Assembly (NCBI GenBank): GCA_029204225.1
Contig: CM055100.1
Coordinates: 58,152,236 to 58,216,235 of the forward strand
Reading direction: 5' to 3'
Length of the DNA stretch: 64,000 nucleotides
Origin: Diphasiastrum complanatum
Lineage: Eukaryota; Streptophyta; Lycopodiopsida; Lycopodiales; Lycopodiaceae
Under the pieces are notes generated by a model. That model searched no databases and was not told where the DNA came from. It was given only the letters and a program-made list of their open reading frames with translations. Every line of letters starts with the position of its first letter. Position 1 is the stretch's first letter. Of the stretch, positions 33,130 to 44,741 are shown one piece after another. Made by a program: the position numbers and the translations under genes.

Positions 33130-34680
33130 AGACTATGATCCTTGTTGGTGGAATATGAAGACTGTTTTGCCTGGAGCTATAGTGATCTAAAGGGCATTCC
33201 GCCAACAGTAGTCCAACACACCATACCATTGGTGGACGGAGCAGTCCCCAAGGTAAGCCGTTACTACCGCTGCAACCCGAATTATACAGAACTGATTAAG
33301 CAAGAGTTGTAGAAACTTATGGATGCAGATTTCATTTACGAAATCGAGCACACGAAATGGGTATCGCCGATAGTTATAGTATCCAAGAAGAATGACAAAA
33401 TGCGTATCTGTGTGAACCTGAAGGCGCTTAATGCAGTCACCAAGAAGGACCATTTTACTTTACCATTTACGGATAGTGTCCTCGATAGAGTAGCTGGCGA
33501 TGAAGCCTACAGTTTTTTGGACGGCTTCGGCGGCTTCAACCAGGTGAAAATAGCCCTCCAGGACCAGCGCAAGACAGCATTCGCCACAGAATGGGAAACT
33601 TATGCCTATAAAGTGATGCCATTCGGACTTTGCAATGCCCCAAGAACTTTCCAGCAAGTCATGCAGGTGGCATTCAAAGATTATTTGCATAGATTTTTGG
33701 AAATTGTCTTGGACGATTTGTGCGTGCATGGACCAGATTTAAAACACTTATCCAATTTGGAGAAGGTGTTACAAAAATGCCGCGAATACCAGATCTTCCT
33801 GAATCCAGAAAAATGTCAATTCTGGGTGACGCATGGCTTGATACTCGGCCATATAGTGCCAAGACACGGGATCGCCACAAATCTATCAAAGATCAGGATC
33901 ATTGTTGATCTACCACCACTGGGGACGATCCGCGAGGTCTACATTTTCATGGGTCATGCTAACTATTATAGGATCTTCATTCTTGATTTTGCGGAGTTAG
34001 CCAGACCAATTTACAAGCTCACAACGAATCCACATTGGAATGAGAAAGCTCTAAAGGCTTTCCAGAAGATTAGGGATGCATTGGTCTCAGCACCAATCCT
34101 ACGACCACCCAATTGGTCCATTGAGTTCCACATGCATACAGACGCATCGAAGTATGCAATTGAAACAGTCTTAACCCAGCCAGGTGAACACAAAAAGGAT
34201 TTTCCAATCCGATTTGCAAGCCGACAGCTCAGTGATACCAAAATGAATTATTCAACAACAAAGCGAGAAGCACTGGCAATGATCTATGCGGTTAAGAAGT
34301 TTCGACATTATTTGATGGCCACACATTTTGCTTTTTATACGGACCATCAACCCTTGCTATATCTCATTAATAAAACTTGCAACACCGGGAGAATCACCAG
34401 ATGGCTCCTGTTGTTGTTGGAATTTGATTTTCGAATAGTAGTTCGCAAGGAAAAACAACACTACATGGCAGATCACGTGTCACGAATCAAGGGAAAGGAG
34501 ATTGCAACCCAACCCGACAATGAGCTGGTAGATGCTGTCTTATTTTACGTGGATACAGTACCAGAATGGGATGCCAACATTTTTGAATATCTAATGTGGG
34601 GCCAACCAAACAAATCACTACCAAAGGCGGAACAACGGAAATTGATCTTGAAAGCTACCAGATCATTTTGCTTTCACATG
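33130..34680 (+). pseudogene. E4 reverse transcriptase and RNase H
   Basis: It begins LLVEYEDCFAWSYSDLKGIP, typical of the start of Tat-group RT, has a TAG at 33310, then the open frame from 33319: KWVSPIVIVSKKNDKMRIC, PFGLCNAPRTFQQVM, and the active site LEIVLDDLCVHG, where Y/F-x-D-D is normal. The two aspartates stand but the first position is V. RNase H follows (HTDASKYAIETVLTQ, TTKREALAMIYAV, YTDHQPLLYL). At about 34665 the frame shifts into integrase. No protease was found between gag and RT. Confidence 0.8.
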
Positions 34681-35731
34681 AAGGCATGGGTGGAGGTCAT
34701 TTTGCATCTGACATTACAGTTTGTAAGATCGTACAATCAGGATGTTGGTGGCCAACGATTCATAAAGACACGGAGGAATACTTGAAAAAGTGCGATGTGT
34801 GCCAAAGGGCAAGGAGACCAACAAGATTGAACTATGATCTACTGCACCCAGTCTTAGCCCAAGCACCGTTCAAAAAATGGGGACTAGATTATATTGGTCC
34901 AATTCACCCTGCAGCAAGGAGTTCTCAGGCTCGATACATAATCGTAGCCACAGACTACCTCACCAAATGGGTCGAAGCCAAGGCAGTAAGAGTAGCTGAT
35001 GCTAGGACCACTGCCAAGTTCTTTTATGAAAATATCATTGTACGCTTCGGGTGCCCAATGGAACTAGTTAGTGATTGCGGAAGCCATTTCATCAACGTAC
35101 CATCAAGGTCCTGTTGGAGGAATTCTTCGTGATCCACAGAACCAGTACGTCTTATTATCCTCGTGGTAATGGGCAAGCAGAATCATCCAATAAGATTTTG
35201 TGTAGCATGCTCACGAAAACAGTTGAAGATAGCAGATCAGATTGGGAACACAAGTTGCATGCTACACTGTGGGCATTCAGGACAACATATAAAGGGAGCA
35301 CTGATCAAACACCCTTCCAATTGGTATATGGTCAGGATGCTGTGATGTCAGTAGAGTTTTTAGTTCCTTCATTAAGGATTGCCGCCGCACAACGTCTTAA
35401 TGAGTCCAAATCTCTACACCTACGTCACAAAGCTCTGCATAAACTCTGTGAAACACGCTTACTAGCTGTGCATGCACTGGCAACTGAAAAGAAAAGACGC
35501 AAGGCTTGGCATGATTGCAGATTACAAAAGAAGGATCTTCGTTCAGGAGATCTGGTCCTGATGTATAAAACCAAGGCGATCAAGGGAAAGTTAAAATTCA
35601 CAGGCAAAGGTCCTTATAGGATCAAGGAAATTCTTAATCATGGGGCCGTAAACTTAGAACAGCTTGATGGGATGCCCTTCGACACACCCATCAACGGTAG
35701 CCGGTTGCACAAGTACTGGCCACCACAGTAA
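34596..35731 (+). pseudogene. E4 integrase, one frameshift
   Basis: The HHCC finger is visible (HEGMGGGHF ... KKCDVCQRA), then WGLDYIGPI, TDYLTKWVEAK and VSDCGSHF, then a shift near 35095 into the frame with TSYYPRGNGQAESSN, WAFRTTYKGSTDQTPF and the GPY-type tail GKGPYRIKEIL. The D,D,E residues are all present. It ends at TAA 35729. Confidence 0.8.
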
Positions 35732-36826
35732 GACAGATCCAGATTGGGGGTGACATGTTACAAAAAGCTAATCTGCTCAGCCATCACCGCTAGATCTAAG
35801 GAGATCAAGCCAAATCAAGCTAAATCCATCAAGATTCAGCCAGATCTGACAGGATCGGGGAAATTCATCAGAATCCAAAGAGGATCCAGATCCTGATAGG
35901 GTCAAAACGAAAGCAGATCATCAGATTGACTGAGGGATCTACTACCAAGAATCCATCAAAACTTCTAGAGCACTACCAACAGTCAGATCAAGCCTGGATG
36001 AAGCTGACTACCAGTTTACAAAAGTTAAAAATCAGAAAATCTCGAGATCTCGTCAAAAAACACTCTAAAGGGACATTTTTTTTAATGATTTTTTGAGATT
36101 CCCTAGGAGATAGCTCTTGAAATGGGACAGTCACCAGATTTGACCTAGATGCATCCATGAAAATCTCTGCGAGAGTTCCTGATAGAGGAATCATCATTTT
36201 TTAGTGTATGTGAGAGTTCCCAGAAGCAAAATTTTCAGAACCCTCGCAGAGCATCAAGATCAACTTACCAACTCTCGCAAGGTGTCTAAATGAAATCAGA
36301 GCAGTGAAATTAGCCTACCTACGTGGTCTGATCTTGAAAATTCAATCATAGGAATAAGTTGTGCGAGAGATCACTTCCTGCGAGAGTTGAACCCTCGCAG
36401 ATACCCTAAACCCCCGCCGAACCTTCGCATAGCAGTCAAATGACCTTTTGAACACTCGCAGACTTACCTGAGGTCTTATAATTTTGTGAAAAGGTGCCTG
36501 CCAGAATTTGGGTGGAACTAAACAAGAAAAAGTGAATTTTACCTAATACGCACTCTAAATTCCGCTATATAAGGGCTGAATTCGAGTCATTTGTCACCTT
36601 TGCTAGCGAAGCTCTGCCAAAATTTCCATTGAAAATACCAAGTTTTTGATTTTCAACCAAATTTCCTACCAGCTGTCATCTGCTCATATCAAACACCGAT
36701 CTGCACTCTGAACTACAATCATTGTCATTCAACACTCATTATTCTCAATTTTTTATTGTTTCCTTCCATTTTCCACCATTTTGTCTACTTTTTAGATTTT
36801 TTTGACCACTAATCATCATTGCCAAG
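35732..36826 (+). promoter_or_regulatory. E4 spacer with motif repeats and a TATA box
   Basis: There is no ORF. From 36165 to 36460 CTCTCGCA or its complement occurs about seven times in both orientations (for example CTGCGAGAGTT then ACCCTCGCAGA at 36377-36400). CTATATAAGG at 36564-36573 is a strong TATA box, followed by a pyrimidine-rich leader and the ATG at 36827. This may be an internal promoter for the additional ORF. Confidence 0.5.
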
Positions 36827-39800
36827 ATGGTCTCCTCATCCTCTGAAGACTCTGGCGCCAAACAGGTGATCCAGCGTGACATCCCCGAGGCCACGCAGAT
36901 TTGGCCTCTACCCTCTAACACTTTGATCCAACCATGACTGCAGACAACCGGGCCCCTCCTTGAAGCAATGGGTTTTTACTCGATGCTCTTCCATTCTGAG
37001 ATTAAAATGGGCCTCGCCCTTCACGCTTATGCCACTTGGGATGAGGACAAGGCTCGTTTCTACTTCCTGTACCAAGGTACCACGTACAAGGTCAGGATTA
37101 ATGTCGACTCGATGATCATTGTTGGCATTATGTCCGATGATCGTCAGCCCATCTCCCATCGCCACGCCAAAGGTCTGATCAAACCATTCGTCACCCAAAC
37201 CACATCAGAAATCCCCATCCAGACTAACAATAGTTACTTGATAGAAGCTATCACGGAACCCGTTATTCAGGCAGCTGCGCATCTGTTGAATAACTTTCTG
37301 GTTATTTCAACATTTTGCAAGGACATAATCCAGGCTGCTGAGTCAGATAGTGAAATCCTTTCTGGAATTCCCTAACCCCTCCATTGTGCCATACGATTGG
37401 CATAGCTTCCTTATTCGAGAACTAACAAACTCCATCAAACCCAACAGCCGTGAGCAAATCGTAGCAGGCCCCATGTTGTGTAAGTTTGTCTGTGCACTTC
37501 TCGAGACAAAAGTGCACGGTTTCCAATGCTCATCCCTCTTGTCTACCCTTGTGCCACATACTAACCTTTACCCACCATCTCAAGCATCTACCACATCCCA
37601 ACCTGCAGTCATTAACACAACGGCCAGCAAACGAATGCGTGGTGCTGCCTCTACATCTACATCTCCACCTGTTACCCGACCACGTGTCTGTACTGCCGCA
37701 CTAACTACTCCATCAACCATCACCACTTCTTCTTCTGTGCAACCCCCCACTCCAATTATTGTTGTCGCTACCTCTCTTCCTATTCCATCCACATCTGTTT
37801 CTATCTCCATCTCCGTTTCTTCTGTTGATACCACTCCTACTTCTCTTCTAGTGTCCGCTGTTCCATCCATCACCATCGCATCTTCCATTACTCCTACCAC
37901 CACTGTTGCTCCTCTCACATTCAACCCTTCTGATTTGTAACTGTCCCCTGACACTCTGGCATGGATGCAAGTTATCAATTTTTCACCCCCACGCCAGACA
38001 CTTTCTGCTCCATCCTCACCTTCTTCCATACTCCACACCACCCTTCAGTTCTCCACTGTTCCTCCCATCCTCTCGTTCGGACAAATCGTCCTTGTCTCTG
38101 TTTCCACAATTGTTTCTCACACCCCACCCACTTCGCCAAAGATTGCCGAGGGCAGCCAACCGCTGCCTGATGATGCATTTGTACAAATAGTTATTGTAGC
38201 ATCACTGACCCTACTGCCCTAGATGGCATCAAGATAAATGAAAACCTGATCGAAGACAATGACGACGGAATTCCACAAGTCGTCGAGGCTGATACAACAC
38301 AAGCCCCTGCTAGTGCCAGTGTACCAGCTGCTCCCACGGATCTAACGACGGCGTACCAAACCCTAGGAAAATACATCCTGGATACGGTGGCAGCCAAAGC
38401 TATTCTGGAAAGTAGGGTACTACAGTTGGCAACAAGTAATACACAGCTACGAGCAGACCTAACCAAGTTGCAGCAAGAGTTGATTTTGGCTCAGCAACAT
38501 GAACAAGCAGGGCACTAAGAGATTGCCAAGTTGCAACAGAAGGAGGAGGGCCTAAACAAATATATTCAAAGCCTCTCCAAAGCACTGACGGAGGCCTCCA
38601 CAAAGGTGCGGGAGTTTCAAACTGAAGTATCCCAACGACTTACCCCTATCCAGACGCAACTTACACTTTTGGAAGCAGAGAACACGTGCCTGGGGACGGA
38701 GGTTAAAGCCTTACAAGATGAGAAGCTCGTCTGGTTAGCTCAATCTGCACCAGACACAAGGCCACTTTTTCAATCAAAGATGAATCTTCTATAGCGTCAG
38801 GTGCAAATTTATAGCCAAACCCTGAATAGCTACCAGACATAGTTCAATAAGTATCGGACAAGCGCAACGCAAGAGCTCGCCTAGGCCAAACAAGACCTCA
38901 AGGGATGCCAGAAATTACATGGAAATGAAGGCCCAGCCCTCCCTCATGGTAATTCCATCGCCACCTAATTTTGACGCTGCATAGGCTAGTACCAGCCAAG
39001 ATCAGAGCCAGCAGGCAGCAGGGGGATTTCAACTAGATCAAGGGTTCGAAGGCCAGGACCAAGGGCAAACAGATGTGGCCGCTGAGACGCGCGACCAGAC
39101 CCAAGGTGCAACCACTAGCCAGGGCCAAGCAACATTATCCAGAGAGTCACGAACGATATCTGCCAGCCGTGCCTTCCAAAGACCGAAATTCGTGGAGGAG
39201 AACATCAATGAATTTTTATCCAAATATCCTCACGAGTCATCAAGAGGCGGCTGGCAGTTATCATTCTCAGCTCAGACCATCAAGGGAAAAGAACTGCAAG
39301 CCTTACCCGCCCTCCAACTACAACCGGAGCAGTTATTTGAGAGAGACCCTGCAACCATCAGGGCTTACGTGACGACAATTACAGGTGAATGCGCATTTCC
39401 TGCCATGTCCAAGAAGATCCAAATGGGTGGAATGCGGCACTCCTCTGGATGAGTTCACACTCAACAATTTCAACTGGCCAATCATCAAATCTGAATGTGG
39501 GCGGACAATGGATGTAGATGCCAGAAGGGCTCTCTCCGCATTCGTCAGCCACTACATCAATTGCCCCGATCCCACAGTCCGCACGACAGCCACTTACACC
39601 GGGGACTTGGAATATTTAATGGGCATTGAAACAAAATGGGATAATTTCCTTCCCTCCATATTTTTTGATCCAAATACTCGCTTCCGACAAAGTCGAAGAC
39701 CAACTGCCAATCGCTCGCGTATATTACCGAGCTGCATTTCTTGGCGATCCCTGGACGAAATGATTCCAAGCATGGGTGGATCAGGAATGGCTGACAGGAG

Positions 39801-39961
39801 TTCACAAGTCCTTCCACACGCCAAAGGACTCGAAGAAACTGGATCGTCTCAACTTCATGGAAGACATTACGGGATATCTCATCCACCAGAAGCGGTCCAA
39901 GAGAACGCTCTACTAATTCAGCAGAGTGCCGAGGGACCGGACTACTTCAGGCCGTGGGTCC
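36827..39961 (+). pseudogene. E4 additional ORF (coiled-coil protein), broken
   Basis: Pieces in order: MVSSSSEDSGAKQVI, stop at about 36934, then ARFYFLYQGTTYKVRIN and NNFLVISTFCKDIIQAA (to 37373); a frameshift; PYDWHSFLIRELT and a Ser/Thr/Pro-rich linker (37560-37940); a coiled coil (38300-38760) with TLGKYILDTVAAKAILESRV and LQQELILAQQHEQAG; then Gln/Gly-rich text and a carboxy domain with FVEENINEFLSKYPHE, TPLDEFTLNNFNWPI and FQAWVDQEWLTGVHKSFH across three frames. Undamaged it would exceed 900 residues. Such extra ORFs are known in Tat-group elements, without settled function. I cannot name this domain. Confidence 0.6.
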
Positions 39962-40784
39962 TGTTGGGGGTATTCCCAACAAAGTGTAAATAGATAAAAT
40001 CCTCCAATAAAATGTGTTGCGAGGGCATGACATCTTGCATGTATAAGCCCATGGCCCAATGAGCACGCAATTGAAGTTGTAAATAATATAAACTTGACTT
40101 GGGCCTTGTAATTAAAATAAAACTAGAGGCCCAATGTCATTTTTAAACTTAGAGATCACTTTTTAGAGTTGGGTCCAAATTAGGACTCACATGAATCTTG
40201 TGATTTCTAATGTACTTTTTGTGGACCCTTGGATCAAGTTGGGTCCAAGATGAATGGTTAGGATCATTGTGAAAATTAGCCAATAAGATTGAGGGGCAAG
40301 GGCCTTTCCCATTTTATAAAAAGGCACCATTTGTACACTATTTTCATGCTTAATGAGAAGGAGGAAACTCTACCATTTTTGGAAGAGAAGCATCCTCATT
40401 TGCTATTCACTACTTGCTATTGCTCTTGGTTGTGTTTTCTCTTGCTTTCTATTTCCATGTTTATTGTTTGCCAATAGTGAATGTTTTTCCATTAGCAAGC
40501 ATAAGGAGCATTTGAGCTAACCTCCACCCTCACTCTCTTTCTCTCTCTCTTTCTCTTCTCTTCTCAATCTCTTCTTCTCCATTTCTTCCCTTCAACCAAA
40601 CTATGATGAATGATAGTGTAGAGGAGTAGAGTTAAAGAGGAGTAGTATAGCGGCGAGTAGAGCTAAGGGAGAAAGTAGAAAATTAACTAAAAGTAGCATC
40701 TATGCATAGTTAGGCACCTATCCAGTGATCTAACCTTTGTTGACAGGCGGAAGGGCTATACTATGAAAGATCTTCGACCCCACA
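39962..40784 (+). repeat. LTR2, right copy (3' LTR)
   Basis: This is 823 bp, TGTTGGGGGTATTCCC ... GACCCCACA, with TATA (ATTTTATAAAAAGG, near 40311) in the middle. The next five bases 40785-40789 are gatgt. Confidence 0.9.
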
Positions 40785-41457
40785 GATGTTTGATCAAGTT
40801 CTAGTGTGATTATGCATTGCATTATTGATCAAATCTTACTAACCTTTGTTTTGTCAGCTGAACTTGTGGATCAAAAGCATATTTCAGGTTTATTGAAGAT
40901 CAGAGACTGATAAGAAGCTATTTTGGATTGGATCATAACACCTAATCATTTGTTGATTGTGAGGCTTGTGCATATTCAATACTAACAATGTTTTGTTCAA
41001 TGTATTGTTGACAATCTCCACTTCTGTGGATGAACACTCTCCTTTGTGGATGAATACTCTCCTTAAGTGGATGAACCTTCTCCTTAAGTGGATGACAAAT
41101 ACTCTTTGAGTGATTTTGTATTTCTCCAAAAGGCTGAGCAAAGCTCCCACTTGGAAGAAAGATCCCCTTTTGGGTGAACAAATTGTCAACAATCTTTTGC
41201 ATAAATTTTGGTGTACTTTGTTGAGCATGTAAGTAGCTCTCCTAATGTAATTTGATTGGAGAATTTGTTAGAAGTTTTAACCATTATGCAAATGTGTTTT
41301 CAGGTTCTTAATAGGTTGAGGAACATTCTCATGTGAAGTGATCTTAGATCTACATCTAAACACCAAGATTTGACAAGCTAGTGAAGCTAGTCTTGTGATT
41401 CACTAAGTGTGCTCTTTCATTCACCTCTAAAGCTTGTATTTATCACTTGCTAGAGTT
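40785..41457. other. No supported gene
   Basis: Holds the gatgt duplication at its left edge. GTGGATGAA-type words repeat at 41020-41090 (four imperfect copies of about 20 bp). No domain is recognised; E5 homology starts at about 41458. Confidence 0.5.
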
Positions 41458-41525
41458 TATAAAGCATCAATAAGATTGGTAGATCTTATGCAAAGTCTAA
41501 AGAACTTCCTTATGCTAGATCTAGG

Positions 41526-42446
41526 TTGAGATCCAATGAGCTTCTTGGAGATAGTTATTGTTGTGCTAACTTGGCAACTTTTGGTGAATCTATGATCAAT
41601 GTTTTGGATCCATTGGATCTTGAAGATGGACTAGTGCTACCCACTAGTCAAATGGAGTCTGGTGGTGCTAAATTAGTATCATGTTTGAACTCTTCTACTC
41701 ATAGATTTCCAAGTCTTGGTGGCTCTTCAATGGAACTACATGGCAAGTGCAAAAATGAAAAAGGTAAGAAGAGAGCTAACTTCATCAATGGAGGTGATGA
41801 AAACTCTTCTTTGGAAATGGTTATTGCTAATGACTTATTTACTCATTTAAAAAAAGATGGTGCTTTGAGCATGATTGAAGAAAAAGTTTATTTTGTATCT
41901 TTATGTGATGAGTCCAAAAAAGTCATTTGTGAAACAAGTGGTGTCACATGTATTCATAAAGAAAGTAGATCAAAAGGTTCTATCGTGAGACTTGGTGAGG
42001 AAGATCTCAAGTCAAAAGGGAGAGATGAATGTGAAGTGTTCAAAGTAGGATGTACTTTGAATGATGCTTTTGTGAATGATAGTGAGGGTTCATTATCATT
42101 ACCTATATCATTGATTAGAAGTCCAGGTTTGACAAGAAAAAGTACTTCAATCATTATTATGTTGAAGGAACTATGTATTCTTTTCATGGCTTCTAATGTT
42201 CGAGACTCTTCCATTTCTTATGATGCAACTATCAAGAGGGAGATTGCTAACTTTTGTGGTGTGATCATCAAGAGGGAGTATTGTGAAGGAAAGGGCAAAG
42301 GAAGAGTGACTCTTGGGAAGATTCAAGGCATGGATCTTACATCTCTTCATCAACTCAAAGGTTGCTATGATTGTGGTGGAGTGTTCATGCATGATCAAGA
42401 TGGCAAAAGGTTGGATGAAGAAGACTGCATGGAGCAACTCAAGTGA
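41526..42446 (+). CDS. E5 module ORF A (306 aa), unknown function
   Basis: This open frame starts inside the former pre-integrase region. It contains GGSSMELHGKCKNEKGKKRANF (given in full only here), VYFVSLCDESKKV, SGVTCIHKES and IKREIANFCGVIIKREY, then KGCYDCGGVFMHDQDG. E2 carries the same segments, frame-broken, in the same order. It is rich in K, E, S and D and has no zinc knuckle of standard spacing. No domain is recognised. It is followed 110 bp later by ORF B. Confidence 0.45.
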   Translation: MRSNELLGDSYCCANLATFGESMINVLDPLDLEDGLVLPTSQMESGGAKLVSCLNSSTHRFPSLGGSSMELHGKCKNEKGKKRANFINGGDENSSLEMVIANDLFTHLKKDGALSMIEEKVYFVSLCDESKKVICETSGVTCIHKESRSKGSIVRLGEEDLKSKGRDECEVFKVGCTLNDAFVNDSEGSLSLPISLIRSPGLTRKSTSIIIMLKELCILFMASNVRDSSISYDATIKREIANFCGVIIKREYCEGKGKGRVTLGKIQGMDLTSLHQLKGCYDCGGVFMHDQDGKRLDEEDCMEQLK

Positions 42447-42556
42447 CAATTTCTCCAAGGCAAGGAAGATCTCATTGGTGAGCTCATTGAGGTCTGTTTT
42501 GAGCTCAAATGAGCTGGTTTGATTAGGTTGATACTCAACTTCATCTACTCTACTTC

Positions 42557-43330
42557 ATGTTGGATAGAATTGTAGAAATCTATCTTTTGGTTTATGATGG
42601 TGACATTGTTTTCACTAACTATAGTGAAAGGTTGAAATCAAGCAATGATGAGATCTTGTGGGATGTTAATCATGTGTTTGAGAGGGAGTATCTTCAGAGG
42701 TTCAGATCTGAAGATGTTTATAAATGCAAAGTCCTTGATGTTTTATTGGAAGATCAAGATGTTGATCTTGAATTGCTTCATCAACACCAAGAGGCAAGTA
42801 GCAATTGGAAGCTAGTCAAAAGCATCAAAGGGGAGCCACATGGGCAAAGCATTTTGGATATTTTTTTTACAGGTTCTTGAAGGTTCAAGTAATGTTTAAT
42901 CTCATGTATGGACATTGTCATGTCAATGTGTTGGAATTGTCAAAATGCAATGACACTAGTTCCATAGTTTTGCATCATTTGGATCTGGGAGATGGAATAG
43001 TTATCATTGCTGGTTCTTATGATTAAGTACATGCATTAATTCAAATCTTGAAAGATATTGAAGTGGTCAATATGTTTACTTTTGAGCAAAGTTCAAGATC
43101 TAGCATCCTAGTGTTGGCAAATTGTCGACAATGTAGGATCAAGGGTTGTATGCAAATCTTGTGGAGATGCTTCAAGTATTTCAAGTTCAAGTTTTTCTCA
43201 TTCAAATGGAGCAGATAACACATCATTTTGGCATTCACTCACTCAAGGGCTTTCATGGATTGGAGATCTACAAAGGCAAGGTGGTGATGGAGGTTCATTC
43301 ATGGAGATACATGGTGCATTCACTATGAGC
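42557..43330 (+). pseudogene. E5 module ORF B, homologue of the E2 271-aa ORF
   Basis: It starts MLDRIVEIYLLVYDGDIVFTN and runs 107 codons to 42880. The homology then continues in another frame (HVNVLELSKCNDTSS, 42915-43020) and again at 43200-43330 (DGGSFMEIHG). E2 keeps all of it in one frame. Shared blocks, spacing and order show common descent; the frame breaks here suggest it is not translated in this copy. Confidence 0.5.
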
Positions 43331-43670
43331 ATAGTGGAATGTGGAGGAGGCATGCAAACACTTGTTGGTTACTTTCACTTGCAACTTGTTTGTTGCTATT
43401 TTACAAAGAATTCAAAGGTGGATACATTGAGGAATCCTCTCATTATGATTCTATGTTCTTTTACATGTATCCTGTTCACCATTCTATGTAAAATTGATGT
43501 AAGAAATAGTGAAGCATCCTATATGGACACTATTATCTATATCAATTATGTTGTACTTAATATTCTACATATTAGAACACTTGAGAAGAGATCTATTATC
43601 ATGGTGGAGATCATTCTTAGGTTGGAGCAAAGTAGTGTCGTAAAACTAGCAAGTTAAGTTGAAGAGGGAG

Positions 43671-44325
43671 TGTGAAAATTGTCAACATTTCCTAGCTAGT
43701 TTGAGGCCTAAATTGGCAATTTCTGTACATAGTTTTGGATCTAACATTTTACACGTGTAAAAGAGGCCTAGACACTTTTAGTTTAGTATATATTTCATGT
43801 TGAAGAAGTCTCAAACTTCAGGACCTTCGAAATGACACCAAAATCATGTTATTTGGACATATATACCAAAATTGGCTATTTTAGGCTATTGGTGTCCTAA
43901 ATTTGGGTCCTAAGTTCTAAAGAGAGGAGAGAGAGTCATCTCTCTCACCTATATTAGGCTGAAACTCGTGGAGAACAGGTTGGAGAAACTTATTGTATTG
44001 TTGAGAGAGATCAATAGATCATTGTCATAGTTTCTTCCTCCATTGAGAGCATTGCTTTGTGTATTGTCTTCAAGCTTTTGTGTATGATCTTAAGAGGTTT
44101 CCAAAAGTGGTAGACTACTATTGTAGGGCTGGTATGCTGTTGTTTCTGGCTGCCATAAGTACCTTTTATTAGTTTCTTTTGTCTCTTGAATGATTTGTCA
44201 AGTTCATGTGTATCAAAGGTAGCATTAGGATGCTTTGCCATTTCTAGCTTTTGTAGCTTGTTGTGGAAAGATCTTAGCCAAGTATTTTGGAGGTTTGGAT
44301 CCATTCAAGATCCACTTTTTTCACA
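43671..44325 (+). repeat. E5 3' LTR
   Basis: It starts TGTGAAAATTGTCAAC, as the E6 LTR does, and ends TTTTTTCACA at 44325, giving 655 bp. A perfect 16-bp palindrome TTTTACACGTGTAAAA lies at 43747-43762. The end is inferred from length and terminal wording because there is no second copy. Confidence 0.65.
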
Positions 44326-44566
44326 AGCCATAGTGCCCAACCGCATCCAACCGCACTTATTCGCCCTACGACTACCATCGACAACCTTCACCACAACACA
44401 CGGACACCGTAAACCCGCGACTGACTGCACCAGACCACAAATCACCACTAACCACAAACACCCGCAAGTAACATCAACCCATTGTAATCGTAAACCACAC
44501 CAGACCGTAAACCGTAAACTGTAGGGACTGCAAAAAAAAAAACAAATTCAAAAACACCAGTACCCA

Positions 44567-44741
44567 ATGGACCAACAACAAGATCCAAAAATTCTAGACG
44601 ATTATCCATATGAGGTCAAGTCCCCTATAGCTGAACAAATCAGACGTCATAGGTTCTACCGAATGAGAGCCGAACTCCTAGAGACATCAACAAACTCATT
44701 CGAGAGACAAGCACCTGATAGAGCCGAGTCCTCATGCGCAC
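44567..44741 (+). pseudogene. E7 gag amino-terminal part
   Basis: MDQQQDPKILDDYPYEVKSP, then IAEQIRRHRFYRMRAELLE, open up to the E6 insertion after ESSCA. The inverted copy at 55250-55685 begins MDQQRDPEIPEDYPYEVKSP, confirming the start. The role is capsid protein of a gypsy element. Confidence 0.75.

Larger units (their letters stand above)
32057..40784 (+). mobile_element. E4: Tat-like Ty3/gypsy element, 3' three-quarters
   Basis: In order: gag carboxy half, RT-RNase H, integrase, a 1.1-kb spacer, a long additional ORF and the 3' LTR (39962-40784), followed by gatgt. The PBS of its 5' LTR, integrase wording (YYPRGNGQAESSN) and an extra ORF after integrase are features known for plant Tat-group gypsy elements. 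Protease was not found. Its 5' LTR and leader are at 28251-29816 in inverted orientation, and the amino half of gag is missing here. Confidence 0.8.
41458..44325 (+). mobile_element. E5: 5'-truncated non-autonomous copia of the E2 type
   Basis: It enters at the protease/integrase border (SINKIGRSYAKSKELPYARSRLRSNELLGD), the same text as E2, and runs through the shared module to PPT GAAGAGGGAG (43661-43670) and a 3' LTR (43671-44325). The 5' LTR, gag and protease are missing. It gives an independent copy of the E2 module, here with a longer open frame. Confidence 0.75.

Noticed and set aside
38041-38190. Minus-strand frames over the Ser/Thr linker of the E4 additional ORF
   Set aside because: Shadows of the plus-strand frame caused by its biased composition.
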